Shown here piece by piece: positions 1 through 7,336 of a stretch of DNA of 8,466 nt. The position numbers and the translations under genes were made by a program. This stretch comes from Holosporaceae bacterium (lineage in GTDB: Bacteria; Pseudomonadota; Alphaproteobacteria; UBA3830), in assembly GCA_031267195.1 (NCBI GenBank), contig JAIRZO010000010.1, positions 1 to 8,466 on the forward strand. The letters run 5' to 3'. The notes beneath the pieces are model-generated. The model was given only the letters and a program-made list of their open reading frames with translations. It was not told where the DNA came from and ran no database searches. The first letter of the stretch is position 1; every line of letters begins with the position of its first letter.

Positions 1-545
1 ACACTAAAAATTATAATATATAACGTCGCTGCCTTGTGCTTTTCGGTAAAATTCAAAAAATTTTCACCATACTTTCGACAAATCATCGATAGCACGAAAA
101 AACGGGTACTTCTGGTAAGAATGGAAGCTGTAGTGAATATAACAAGATTGATTTTTGCAAATCCACTGGCGATGGTAACCACCTTATAGGGGATGGGAGT
201 AACTCCTTTGATGCAGATGAGCCAAAAAGCCCATTCATTTAATTTTTCCACCAATTCGTTAAATTTGACAATTTGCCCATAAAATGCCAAAATTTTTGAT
301 CCCACCAATTCAAAAAATTCATGGCCTATATAATAGCCAAACAATCCGCCAACAACCGATGCTATCGTGCACATGGCGGCGTAGTAAAATGCTTTGTGTT
401 TGTTTTTTGCGATCACCACCGCCAAAACCGGATCAGGAGGAAGAGGGAAAAATGAACTCTCAATAAACGATATAAACATGAGCATTGAGACCGCGTTTTT
501 ACTTTCCGCTTGCCGCATCATCCAATTGTATAATCTATTCATCAT
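1..545 (-). CDS. YqaA/DedA-family inner-membrane protein, C-terminus cut by window edge
   Basis: I translated this from the reverse strand; it stays open to the left edge (181 codons, no stop). Family members are polytopic inner-membrane proteins of the DedA/SNARE-associated superfamily. Some DedA relatives are implicated in phospholipid flipping and membrane homeostasis, but the YqaA branch has no firm function. Visible signatures are MNRLYNW at the N-terminus, ESSFFPLPPD (residues 29-38), a glycine-rich VVGGLFGYYIG segment (64-74), and KGVTPIPYKVVTIASGFAK in the second half, the re-entrant-loop-like motif of the family. Hydrophobic stretches lie near 18-46, 52-75 and in the C-terminal half. 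Members are usually about 190-200 residues, so perhaps 10-20 are missing. I chose the ATG at 545 because the family begins close to the RLYxW motif; ATG 542 or an upstream ATG at 560 are alternatives, and none has a strong ribosome binding site. It follows dnaE almost directly and is probably co-transcribed. Family assignment is firm, function is not. Confidence 0.88.
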   Translation of the reverse strand, partial: MMNRLYNWMMRQAESKNAVSMLMFISFIESSFFPLPPDPVLAVVIAKNKHKAFYYAAMCTIASVVGGLFGYYIGHEFFELVGSKILAFYGQIVKFNELVEKLNEWAFWLICIKGVTPIPYKVVTIASGFAKINLVIFTTASILTRSTRFFVLSMICRKYGENFLNFTEKHKAATLYIIIFS

Positions 546-566
546 TTGAACACACACCATATTTTT

Positions 567-3500
567 TTATTCAATGACATTTTCAACGCCAACAATTCTC
601 CGAAGATCCAATATATCATATGATGTAAGGAAATATGCGGAAGGAAGCAATACTTTTCTTCCATTTTGTACCAAAAGAATAATGCGAAAATTTGTTCCCA
701 TCCTAAAATTATCCATAAGTTTCTTTACCTCATTCAATTCATTCCTGGAACTAATCCTTATCTGTAGAGTTCTCTCTCCCGCCATAGATGTAACTGTCTC
801 AGTCGTCCTAACATCCTTCACAACACTTTGAAAATTATCGCTGAATTTTTGCACTTTATCGGCGGTTATGCGCACTTGATCTTCGGTTTTACTACAGCTA
901 ATATCCAGCAGGACCATGTTCCCAACTTCCAGCAGTGGCCTATAATTCGACAGCGCTTCGGAAAATAAGGAAACATCCGCCATTCCGGATACATCAGAAA
1001 CCTGCAGAATACAAAATTTGTGCTGATTTTTTGTGGTTTTATAGAGAACATTATTTATTATCACAACAATTTTCGCTCTTGCCAATTCCTTTGCTTCCTG
1101 CAGAGAAGGAAATCGCATTTCCCGCAAAACATTTGCATACTGCTGCATCGGATGAGATGAAATATAAAAACCGATGGCGGAAAATTCCTGCTGCAGTTTA
1201 TCCGTATCATTCCACTCCGGCACATTGACAAGAGGAGGGTCACACTGCTCAAACAATAACGCCTGATCTGAATCGGCTTTCATCCCTATCAATTGATCGA
1301 TGGACTCGAATAGTTGTCGTCGATTGGAATGTAGCCGATCAAATGCGCCGGCTTTTATGAAATGTTCCAAAATCCTTCTGGTAAATACCCGTAAATGTGA
1401 TAATCTTTTTACAAAATCAAAAATTGATAAAAAATCGCCATTCTGTTCGCGCTCTTTCAGAACAGCCAGAACCACCTGTTCACCACTTCCCTTGATGGCC
1501 GTCAGGCTGTAGCGAATAGAATTGTCGTCATAGTCAATCAAAAACTCATGGCCGGATAGGTTAATATCCGGAGGCAATATGTGTATATTATTTTTTTTTG
1601 CATCCTGATAATAAACGTGCAATTTATCTGAATTAGTCACATCAATTGTCATACTAGCGGCAAAAAACTCGATGGGGTAATTCGCCTTTAGAAAAGCCGT
1701 TTGATACGTGAGCAAACCATAGGGAGTAGCGTGCGATTTATTAAATCCATAGCCGGCGACTTTATTCATTTGCTCAAAAAGATGCTCGGCAGTCAACAGG
1801 ACCATTCCATTTTGAACGGCTCCATCAACGAAACGTTTTTTTTGGGCAAGCATTTCATTCTTATCCTTTTTTCCCATGGCTCTACGTAGGATATCCGCTT
1901 GTCCAAGAGAATACCCGCCAATTTCTTGAGCTATACGCATGACCTGTTCCTGATAAACCATCACCCCATAGGTTGGAGCAAGGATTGGTTTCAGTCGTGG
2001 ATCAATGTACTGGATAGACTCCGTCCCATGCTTGCAGGCGATGTACTTGGGAATATCATCCATGGGACCGGGACGATATAGTGCTACGAGCGCAATCAAA
2101 TCCTCCACCCGATCCGGCTGCATTTTTCTTAAAACATCGCGCATGCCTGCGCTTTCGATCTGAAACACACCAATACAGTTAACAATACGCAAAAGCTCGA
2201 ATGTTTTTTTATCATCTAGAGGAAAATCATTGGCCCTCAAATCAATGCCTCTCTTCCTCATGTTTTTCAGTGTTTTATCAATGACCGTAAGAGTCTTTAA
2301 ACCAAGAAAATCGAACTTGATTAGGCCGGTATTTTCCACATATTTCATTGAAAACTGAGTTACCGGCATGATGGATCTCTGATCTTTATACAGAGGCACA
2401 ATGTCCTGCAGATTTTTATCTGAAATGACGACACCGGCCGCATGCACGGAAGCATGTCTATATAATCCCTCTAGGCAGATGGCAATTTCCATAAGTTTTT
2501 TCACCTGAGGATCGGAATTAATTAAGTTACGCAACAATTCTTCAGAATCTATGGCCTGCGGCAGGGTCATGGGATTGGTGGGATGGAATGGAATCATTTT
2601 GGAGATTTTATCCATGAATCCATAGGGCATCGCCAACACACGACCTACATCCTTTACCACTGCCTTCGCCTGCAGCTTTCCAAAGGTTATAATTTGAGCT
2701 ACGGATTGATAGCCATATTTCTGCTGCACATAGCGAATAACTTCATCGCGCCTCTCCTGACAAAAATCTATATCAAAGTCCGGCATGGACACGCGATCTG
2801 GATTCAAAAATCTCTCAAAAAACAGTCCAAAATATATGGGATCTACATCGGTGATTCCCACTGACCATGCCACTATCGATCCAGCTCCGGATCCTCGTCC
2901 TGGCCCCACAGGAATATCCTGCAACTTGGCCCACTGCACATAATCCGCAATGATTAAAAAGTATCCGCTAAATCCCATTTTTTTGATCATTTCCAATTCA
3001 TAGTGAAGTCTAGCGAAATATTTCTCACGAAAATCCTGATAATTTTCCATAGCTTGAAAAGCAATAAGCTTTTTTTCGAGACCGGCATTTGATATAAACA
3101 ACAGTTCTTCGTCCTGGGTTTTTCCGGATGCTGGCTGGAACTGCGGCATCATTGTCTTTTTTTTCGTAAGAGCAAAGCAACAGCGCTGAGCAACATAGAT
3201 TGTATTCTCCAGAGCTTCCGGAATATCGCGAAACAACTCATTCATCTCGAGAGATGATTTGAAATAAAATTCCCGAGAAGATGATACGCGATCCGCATCG
3301 TAGATGGTTTTCCCCTGGGCAATGCAAATCAGCACATCGTGCGATGTGAAATCTTCTGGGGATGAAAAACAAACATTATTGGTGGCGACCAAGGGAATTT
3401 TATGGGCATAGGCCAAAGAAATAGCCTGCTCCTCTGTTTTATTTTCCAATTCATTATTGTGTCGAGACAATTCCACATACAACCTATCGGGAAAATGCCC

Positions 3501-3998
3501 ATGCATAAACTTCAAGTATTCCCGGGCACCCTCCAAATCATTGGATGCCAAAAAAGATCCCAAAGAACCATAAATGCCACCCGTCAACGCAATTAGATCC
3601 TGAGAATGTTTCGCCAGAAGATCCAGAGTCACCTCCGGATAAAATTCAGATGACGAATTGAGGTGAGCCTGAGACACCAGCTGAATTAAATTGTGATATC
3701 CTTCACTGTTTTTAGCATACAGCAGAATATTAGTGGGGTGATTTTGCTTCGCTACCGCAGCACTAGGCGCAATCGCATGTTGCACATTGAGCTGGCAGCC
3801 GATTATCGGCTGAATGCCATTCTCCATACATACCGCCGAAAACTCCATGGCCCCGAACAGATTATTTGTGTCGGTAACAGCCACCGCCGGCATTTGATTC
3901 CGGCGGCATAGCGCCACAAGTTTTTCCATTTTGATGGCACCCTCTGCCAATGAATAGGCAGAATGCAACCGCAGATGAACAAATCGATTATCATTCAT
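567..3998 (-). CDS. dnaE: DNA polymerase III subunit alpha (replicative, DnaE1 type)
   Basis: This is the catalytic subunit of the replicative DNA polymerase, 1143 residues, full length for the family. An N-terminal PHP domain (about 5-215) is followed by the C-family polymerase core. The core has GPGRGSGAGS (365-374), the metal-binding PDFDIDF with Asp407 and Asp409, and the third carboxylate Asp563 in KFDFLGLKTL. The fingers motif GYGFNKSHATPYGLLTYQ starts at 749. QALLF (912-916) fits the beta-clamp-binding consensus, and EFSAIGFYISSHP (938-950) plus an OB-fold (about 975-1055) precede an alphaproteobacterial-style tail. The PHP metal ligands look degenerate: HLR replaces HLH, and TDTNN replaces the usual TDHGN. 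Proofreading therefore probably depends on a separate DnaQ exonuclease, as in E. coli. The ATG overlaps the lolD stop as ATGA, implying coupled translation. The gene contains A-tracts of 8, 8 and 9 on its coding strand. Confidence 0.98.
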   Translation of the reverse strand: MNDNRFVHLRLHSAYSLAEGAIKMEKLVALCRRNQMPAVAVTDTNNLFGAMEFSAVCMENGIQPIIGCQLNVQHAIAPSAAVAKQNHPTNILLYAKNSEGYHNLIQLVSQAHLNSSSEFYPEVTLDLLAKHSQDLIALTGGIYGSLGSFLASNDLEGAREYLKFMHGHFPDRLYVELSRHNNELENKTEEQAISLAYAHKIPLVATNNVCFSSPEDFTSHDVLICIAQGKTIYDADRVSSSREFYFKSSLEMNELFRDIPEALENTIYVAQRCCFALTKKKTMMPQFQPASGKTQDEELLFISNAGLEKKLIAFQAMENYQDFREKYFARLHYELEMIKKMGFSGYFLIIADYVQWAKLQDIPVGPGRGSGAGSIVAWSVGITDVDPIYFGLFFERFLNPDRVSMPDFDIDFCQERRDEVIRYVQQKYGYQSVAQIITFGKLQAKAVVKDVGRVLAMPYGFMDKISKMIPFHPTNPMTLPQAIDSEELLRNLINSDPQVKKLMEIAICLEGLYRHASVHAAGVVISDKNLQDIVPLYKDQRSIMPVTQFSMKYVENTGLIKFDFLGLKTLTVIDKTLKNMRKRGIDLRANDFPLDDKKTFELLRIVNCIGVFQIESAGMRDVLRKMQPDRVEDLIALVALYRPGPMDDIPKYIACKHGTESIQYIDPRLKPILAPTYGVMVYQEQVMRIAQEIGGYSLGQADILRRAMGKKDKNEMLAQKKRFVDGAVQNGMVLLTAEHLFEQMNKVAGYGFNKSHATPYGLLTYQTAFLKANYPIEFFAASMTIDVTNSDKLHVYYQDAKKNNIHILPPDINLSGHEFLIDYDDNSIRYSLTAIKGSGEQVVLAVLKEREQNGDFLSIFDFVKRLSHLRVFTRRILEHFIKAGAFDRLHSNRRQLFESIDQLIGMKADSDQALLFEQCDPPLVNVPEWNDTDKLQQEFSAIGFYISSHPMQQYANVLREMRFPSLQEAKELARAKIVVIINNVLYKTTKNQHKFCILQVSDVSGMADVSLFSEALSNYRPLLEVGNMVLLDISCSKTEDQVRITADKVQKFSDNFQSVVKDVRTTETVTSMAGERTLQIRISSRNELNEVKKLMDNFRMGTNFRIILLVQNGRKVLLPSAYFLTSYDILDLRRIVGVENVIE

Positions 3999-4687
3999 TT
4001 TTCCACAAGAGATCCCTCTAGGATGGTATATTTTTTATGCATTTTCCCAGCTAATTCATTGTTGTGTGTTGCAATAACAGCGCACATTTTTGTTTTTTGT
4101 ATAATTTTTAATAGATCGTCGAAAACGGCAACACTATTTTCTCGATCTAAATTTCCAGTTGGCTCATCCGCCAATAAAATTGTCGGATCATTGGCGATGG
4201 CACGGGCAATGGCAACGCGCTGTCTTTGGCCTCCCGATAATTCAGATGGACACGCCTTGATTTTTTCCGCCAGCCCAAAATCATCCAGCAGATATTCTGC
4301 TTTTTCCCGGGCTCTGGAGAAGGAAACTCCGGCGATAAGTTGCGGCAGCATCACGTTTTCCAGCGATGAGAATTCCTGCAGCAGGTGATGATACTGATAA
4401 ACAAAACCCATCTTATGGAGTCGCAAACGAGACAATTGATCATCGGACATATCACCACAACTGATGCCCTCAATGATCACATCGCCTTCAGTGGGAGAAT
4501 CCAGTAGTCCCACCACATGCAGCAATGTCGATTTCCCAGATCCAGATGGCCCCATCAAGCCAACAAATTCAGATTGTTTTACAGACAAATGCACATTTTG
4601 AAGAACAAAAGCCTCATCATCAGCGTAGCGCTTGCCAATGCCATTAAGTTGGAGCAATGCGCCATCTGCGCTGGAATTTTTATGCAT
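3995..4687 (-). CDS. lolD: Lipoprotein-releasing ABC transporter ATP-binding protein LolD
   Basis: This is the ATPase of the LolCDE-type complex on the cytoplasmic face of the inner membrane. It powers extraction of outer-membrane lipoproteins and their handover to the periplasmic carrier LolA. At 230 residues it is a normal length. All ABC motifs are present: Walker A GPSGSGKST (46-54), Q-loop Gln98 in VYQYHHLL, signature LSGGQRQR (150-157), Walker B ILLADEP (170-176) with catalytic Glu175, D-loop GNLD (178-181) and switch His208 in ATHNN. The YQYHHLLxEFSSLENVMLP segment after the Q-loop is characteristic of LolD rather than of the related MacB or FtsE ATPases. The ATG lies inside the end of the permease gene (8-bp overlap) with only a weak ribosome binding site, so translation is probably coupled. 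The stop overlaps the dnaE start by 4 bp. LolD is assigned from motifs plus the adjacent permease. Confidence 0.96.
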   Translation of the reverse strand: MHKNSSADGALLQLNGIGKRYADDEAFVLQNVHLSVKQSEFVGLMGPSGSGKSTLLHVVGLLDSPTEGDVIIEGISCGDMSDDQLSRLRLHKMGFVYQYHHLLQEFSSLENVMLPQLIAGVSFSRAREKAEYLLDDFGLAEKIKACPSELSGGQRQRVAIARAIANDPTILLADEPTGNLDRENSVAVFDDLLKIIQKTKMCAVIATHNNELAGKMHKKYTILEGSLVEK

Positions 4688-5930
4688 ATCTAAGAATTTC
4701 TGTTGGATTTAGCCGACTGGCTTTCCTGGCCGGATACAATGTAGCAAAACAGGAAAGTAACAGGGAAATTGCAACAATCAACAATACATCAACCGGATTC
4801 AGTATAGACGGCAAGTGCGTCAAGAAATAAACCTCCGGAGAAAATATTTTTGTGCAGAGCAATCCTTCCACCATAGCCTGTATTTGTTTGATGTAAATTG
4901 AAAACAACAGCCCAATACCAGTTCCTATGGCGGTTCCCCAAACACCTATGGTTGCCCCCACCACAAAAAAGATCCTCATAATGGAAGATCCAGCAAGCCC
5001 GATTGTTTTTAGGATTGCTATATCCTTTTCCTTGTCCTTCACCAGCATGATCATACAGGCAATAATATTAAAACTAGCAACAAACGTTATCAGAGTTAAT
5101 ATCAGAAACATAACATTGCGCTCCACCTCCACTGCCTTCATAAATGAACTGTTGCTATTCTGCCAATCGGTTATGCCATCCGCATAAAACTGGCTGCCAG
5201 CATGTACAGCATTGCGCACGCGGGATAATTCCAGTGGATTATTTACAAATATGGAAATGCTGGTCACCCCCCCTGGCATTTTAAAAAGTTTCTGAGACAT
5301 GGCAAGAGGAATGATAGATACCGAACTATCATATTCATACATTCCCGACTTGAACGTGGCCGCCAGTTTAAACGTCTTTTTCCGATGCACAAAACCAAAC
5401 CCAGTTTCATCCAATTCCGGCGCCATAATCACAACATCATCACCAATTTTTAAATGCAATCTATCAGCCAGCGATTCTCCAAGAATAATGGAATCCTCCT
5501 GTGTGTCAGAAAAGTTTTTGGTATTCCCAGCTTCGATATTTCTGGAAATTATGTCTTTTTTAGATAAATTTGCCGGAGAAATACCCTGACACAGAGTAGC
5601 CTTCACCACTCCGTTGGCCATAATCAACAACTGTTTTTCAATGACCGGAATCGCCTGCTTCACTCCATCGATGGCTAACATTTCCTCTGCGGCAGCTTCG
5701 TAGTTAAATTGTTGCTCGGAAGTGTGAATCGTGATGTGTCCATTAAATCCAATAATCCTTTCTGTAAATTCCTTACGAAAACCATTCATCACAGAAGTCA
5801 CTATGATGAGAGCAGCCACTCCCAGAGCAATTCCCGCCAAAGAAAAAGCAGCAATTGCGGAAATCGCTTTCTCCTTTCTCCGGGAACTGATATATCTCCA
5901 GGCAATCAACAATTCTGTGGACAATAGCAC
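4680..5930 (-). CDS. lolC: Lipoprotein-releasing system transmembrane protein, LolC/LolE family
   Basis: This is the membrane permease that pairs with LolD to release lipoproteins from the inner membrane. With the chosen start it has 416 residues, normal for the family. The order is a short cytoplasmic N-terminus (ELLIAWRYISSRRKEK), TM1 (about 22-48) ending VMNGFRKEF, a large periplasmic domain (about 55-270), then three more TM segments (about 273-297, 319-347, 381-400) and the conserved end ARKASRLNPTEILRYA. KDKEKDIAILKTIGL (298-312) is the cytoplasmic coupling segment contacting LolD. The frame is open upstream to a GTG at 6050, but those 40 residues read through proS and match nothing in the family. 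GTG 5930 is therefore preferred, with GGAAAG about 11 nt upstream; TTG 5924 is an alternative. This gives a 25-bp overlap with proS. Only one permease gene is present, so the complex may be a homodimer (LolF-like), and the LolC/LolE label is not resolved. Confidence 0.93.
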   Translation of the reverse strand: MLLSTELLIAWRYISSRRKEKAISAIAAFSLAGIALGVAALIIVTSVMNGFRKEFTERIIGFNGHITIHTSEQQFNYEAAAEEMLAIDGVKQAIPVIEKQLLIMANGVVKATLCQGISPANLSKKDIISRNIEAGNTKNFSDTQEDSIILGESLADRLHLKIGDDVVIMAPELDETGFGFVHRKKTFKLAATFKSGMYEYDSSVSIIPLAMSQKLFKMPGGVTSISIFVNNPLELSRVRNAVHAGSQFYADGITDWQNSNSSFMKAVEVERNVMFLILTLITFVASFNIIACMIMLVKDKEKDIAILKTIGLAGSSIMRIFFVVGATIGVWGTAIGTGIGLLFSIYIKQIQAMVEGLLCTKIFSPEVYFLTHLPSILNPVDVLLIVAISLLLSCFATLYPARKASRLNPTEILRYA

Positions 5931-7195
5931 TTTGACATAAACTTTCCAATGACATTTTCGAGTGACATTTTTACAATTTCTTTTGTTTTCCTGTTTTTCA
6001 ATTCTACTAGACCATCGCCGATATTGCTGGAACCTATAATAATCTGCCACGGCATGCCCATCAGATCAGCATCGGCCAATTTCTCTCCAACAGAAACATC
6101 TCTATTATCATACAACACTTCCTGATGGCCACAAAATGTTTCGTAGATTTTTTCTGCAGCGATGGTGCATCTGTCGTCTCTAGGATGCAAATTTAGCAGC
6201 GTTAAATCAAATGGAGCGACGGATTCTGGCCAGATAATACCACGATCATCATGAGATGACTCTATAATCGCCGCCACTAGCCGCGATACCCCTATGCCAT
6301 AGGAACCCATTTCCGGATAGATTTTTTCCCCGTTTTTATTGAGAACAAAGGCTCCCATCGATTTAGAATATTTTGTTCCAAAATAAAAAATATGACCCAC
6401 CTCAATGCCCTTTGAACTCATCAGATCTTTTTCCGAAACCTGGCAGGTTTTGTGATCAAATTTTTCGTCCGTTGCCGCAAAAATCGTCATTAATTCATCA
6501 TCGGAAGTCGTCAACAATTTTTTGTCGTAGTAGAGTGTGCTTTCGCCAGTGGCAGCCAAAATTTGAAATTCATGACTCATATTTCCACCCATAGCTCCGG
6601 AATCAGCCTGAACCGGAATTGGTGTCAGACCAAGTCGCCGAAACGTTCTCACATAGGATCTAAAAACAGCATCATAGGTTTTTTTGGCACCAGCAAAGTC
6701 AATATCAAATGAATACCCATCTTTCATCAAAAATTCACGCCCCCGCATTACACCAAACCGTGGCCGAATCTCGTCACGAAACTTCCAATGAATCTGATAG
6801 AACATCACTGGCAAGCCCCTATAGCTTTTCACATATTTCCTAAACACATCGGTCGCCTGCTCTTCGTTGGTGGGACTGTAGAGAAAATCGTTGTCCTTTC
6901 GATCCTTTAGACGCAGCATCTCTTTGCCATAGGAATCATATCTACCACTCTCAATCCATAAACTCACCGGTTGTACAGTGGTAAAATATACTTTTTGGGC
7001 ACCTATCCTATCCTGTTCCTCACAGATAATTTTCTCAATTTTTTCCATTACGCGCACCGCAAGCGGTAGCCAACAATATATGCCGGAAGCGGTTTGGGAA
7101 ATCATACCGGAGCGCAGCATCAGCACATGGGAAGCTATCTCCGCGTTTGCCGGAACATCTTTTGATGTGGGAGCAAAAAAATTAGAAAATAACAT
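5906..7195 (-). CDS. proS: Prolyl-tRNA synthetase, short alphaproteobacterial type
   Basis: This class II aminoacyl-tRNA synthetase attaches proline to tRNA-Pro in the cytoplasm; the protein has 429 residues. Visible elements are the N-terminal SHVLMLRSGMISQTASGIY, the motif 1 region with GIYCWLPLAVRVMEKIEKI, motif 2 FRDEIRPRFGVMRGREFLMK (starting at residue 139), GGNMSHEFQIL (about 203), motif 3 GSYGIGVSRLVAAIIE (297-312), and an anticodon-binding domain from about 327 to the end. Only about 130 residues separate motifs 2 and 3, so the roughly 180-residue INS editing domain of E. coli-type enzymes is absent, as in other alphaproteobacteria. ATG 7195 is chosen because homologues begin here and AAGGAG lies 6 nt upstream; an in-frame TTG at 7213 is unlikely. 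The C-terminus continues past the usual end (near MSLENVIGKF) with MSKCYCPQNC, encoded mostly in the overlap with the next gene. It is the first gene of the leftward unit. Confidence 0.97.
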   Translation of the reverse strand: MLFSNFFAPTSKDVPANAEIASHVLMLRSGMISQTASGIYCWLPLAVRVMEKIEKIICEEQDRIGAQKVYFTTVQPVSLWIESGRYDSYGKEMLRLKDRKDNDFLYSPTNEEQATDVFRKYVKSYRGLPVMFYQIHWKFRDEIRPRFGVMRGREFLMKDGYSFDIDFAGAKKTYDAVFRSYVRTFRRLGLTPIPVQADSGAMGGNMSHEFQILAATGESTLYYDKKLLTTSDDELMTIFAATDEKFDHKTCQVSEKDLMSSKGIEVGHIFYFGTKYSKSMGAFVLNKNGEKIYPEMGSYGIGVSRLVAAIIESSHDDRGIIWPESVAPFDLTLLNLHPRDDRCTIAAEKIYETFCGHQEVLYDNRDVSVGEKLADADLMGMPWQIIIGSSNIGDGLVELKNRKTKEIVKMSLENVIGKFMSKCYCPQNC

Positions 7196-7201
7196 AGAAC
7201 A

Positions 7202-7207
7202 CTCCTT
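7202..7207 (-). promoter_or_regulatory. Ribosome binding site of proS
   Basis: AAGGAG on the reverse strand, 6 nt before ATG 7195. This is the strongest Shine-Dalgarno of the leftward unit, and it fixes the proS start at 7195 rather than at the upstream TTG 7213. Confidence 0.85.
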
Positions 7208-7242
7208 AGCCAAAATAAAAACACCTGGCTATTAATAAAAGC

Positions 7243-7291
7243 AACTATTCAGTGGACTAACCCATTAACCCCACTGCGAAATAGTTTTTTT
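7243..7291 (+). other. Interrupted stem-loop followed by T-run (terminator-like or leader structure)
   Basis: AACTATT-CAGTGG (7243-7255) can pair with CCACTG (7271-7276) and AATAGTT (7280-7286), leaving a 3-nt bulge (7277-7279) and a 15-nt loop. Seven T residues follow at 7285-7291. Read on the + strand this resembles a weak Rho-independent terminator, yet no + strand gene lies upstream in the window. Read on the - strand the same stem would lie in the proS leader, starting about 48 nt before the proS ATG. The loop contains TAACCC twice, 8 nt apart (7258-7263, 7266-7271). The pairing is seen directly; the role is unknown. Confidence 0.4.
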
Positions 7292-7292
7292 C

Positions 7293-7321
7293 AATATAAC
7301 ACATCCCTTGAAAAAATCAGC
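7293..7321 (-). promoter_or_regulatory. Candidate promoter for the proS-lolC-lolD-dnaE unit
   Basis: The reverse strand has TATATT at 7298-7293 as a good -10 match, with a weak -35 (GCTGAT, 7321-7316) after a 17-nt spacer. Transcription would start near 7286, about 90 nt before the proS ATG, which places the 7243-7286 stem at the very 5' end of the leader. The -35 is poor, so this is tentative. Confidence 0.25.
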
Positions 7322-7336
7322 ATATTCGTGTAAACA
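7308..7336 (+). promoter_or_regulatory. Candidate promoter for rpmF-plsX
   Basis: TTGAAA (7308-7313) is a good -35 match. A 17-nt spacer leads to TAAACA (7331-7336), a poor -10; ATTATA-like sequence just downstream is an alternative with longer spacing. The predicted start near 7343 would lie inside the inverted repeat at 7333-7351. It overlaps the candidate leftward promoter on the other strand. Confidence 0.28.

Noticed and set aside
284..466. Small + strand open frame of 60 codons
   Set aside because: It lies antisense to the YqaA-family gene, whose family motifs are clear on the - strand.
3963..4388. 141-codon + strand open frame
   Set aside because: It is antisense to lolD and the dnaE start; no recognisable protein features and no ribosome binding site.
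5931..6050. 40-residue N-terminal extension of the LolC/E permease from GTG 6050
   Set aside because: It reads out of frame through proS, is basic and polar and unlike any LolC/E N-terminus, and homology starts right after GTG 5930.
7196..7213. Upstream TTG start adding six residues to proS
   Set aside because: It would place the AAGGAG Shine-Dalgarno inside the coding sequence, and homologues start at the ATG 7195 position.
7243..7291. A T-box or other tRNA-sensing riboswitch ahead of proS
   Set aside because: The leader is too short, no T-box sequence is visible, and T-boxes are essentially absent from Proteobacteria.
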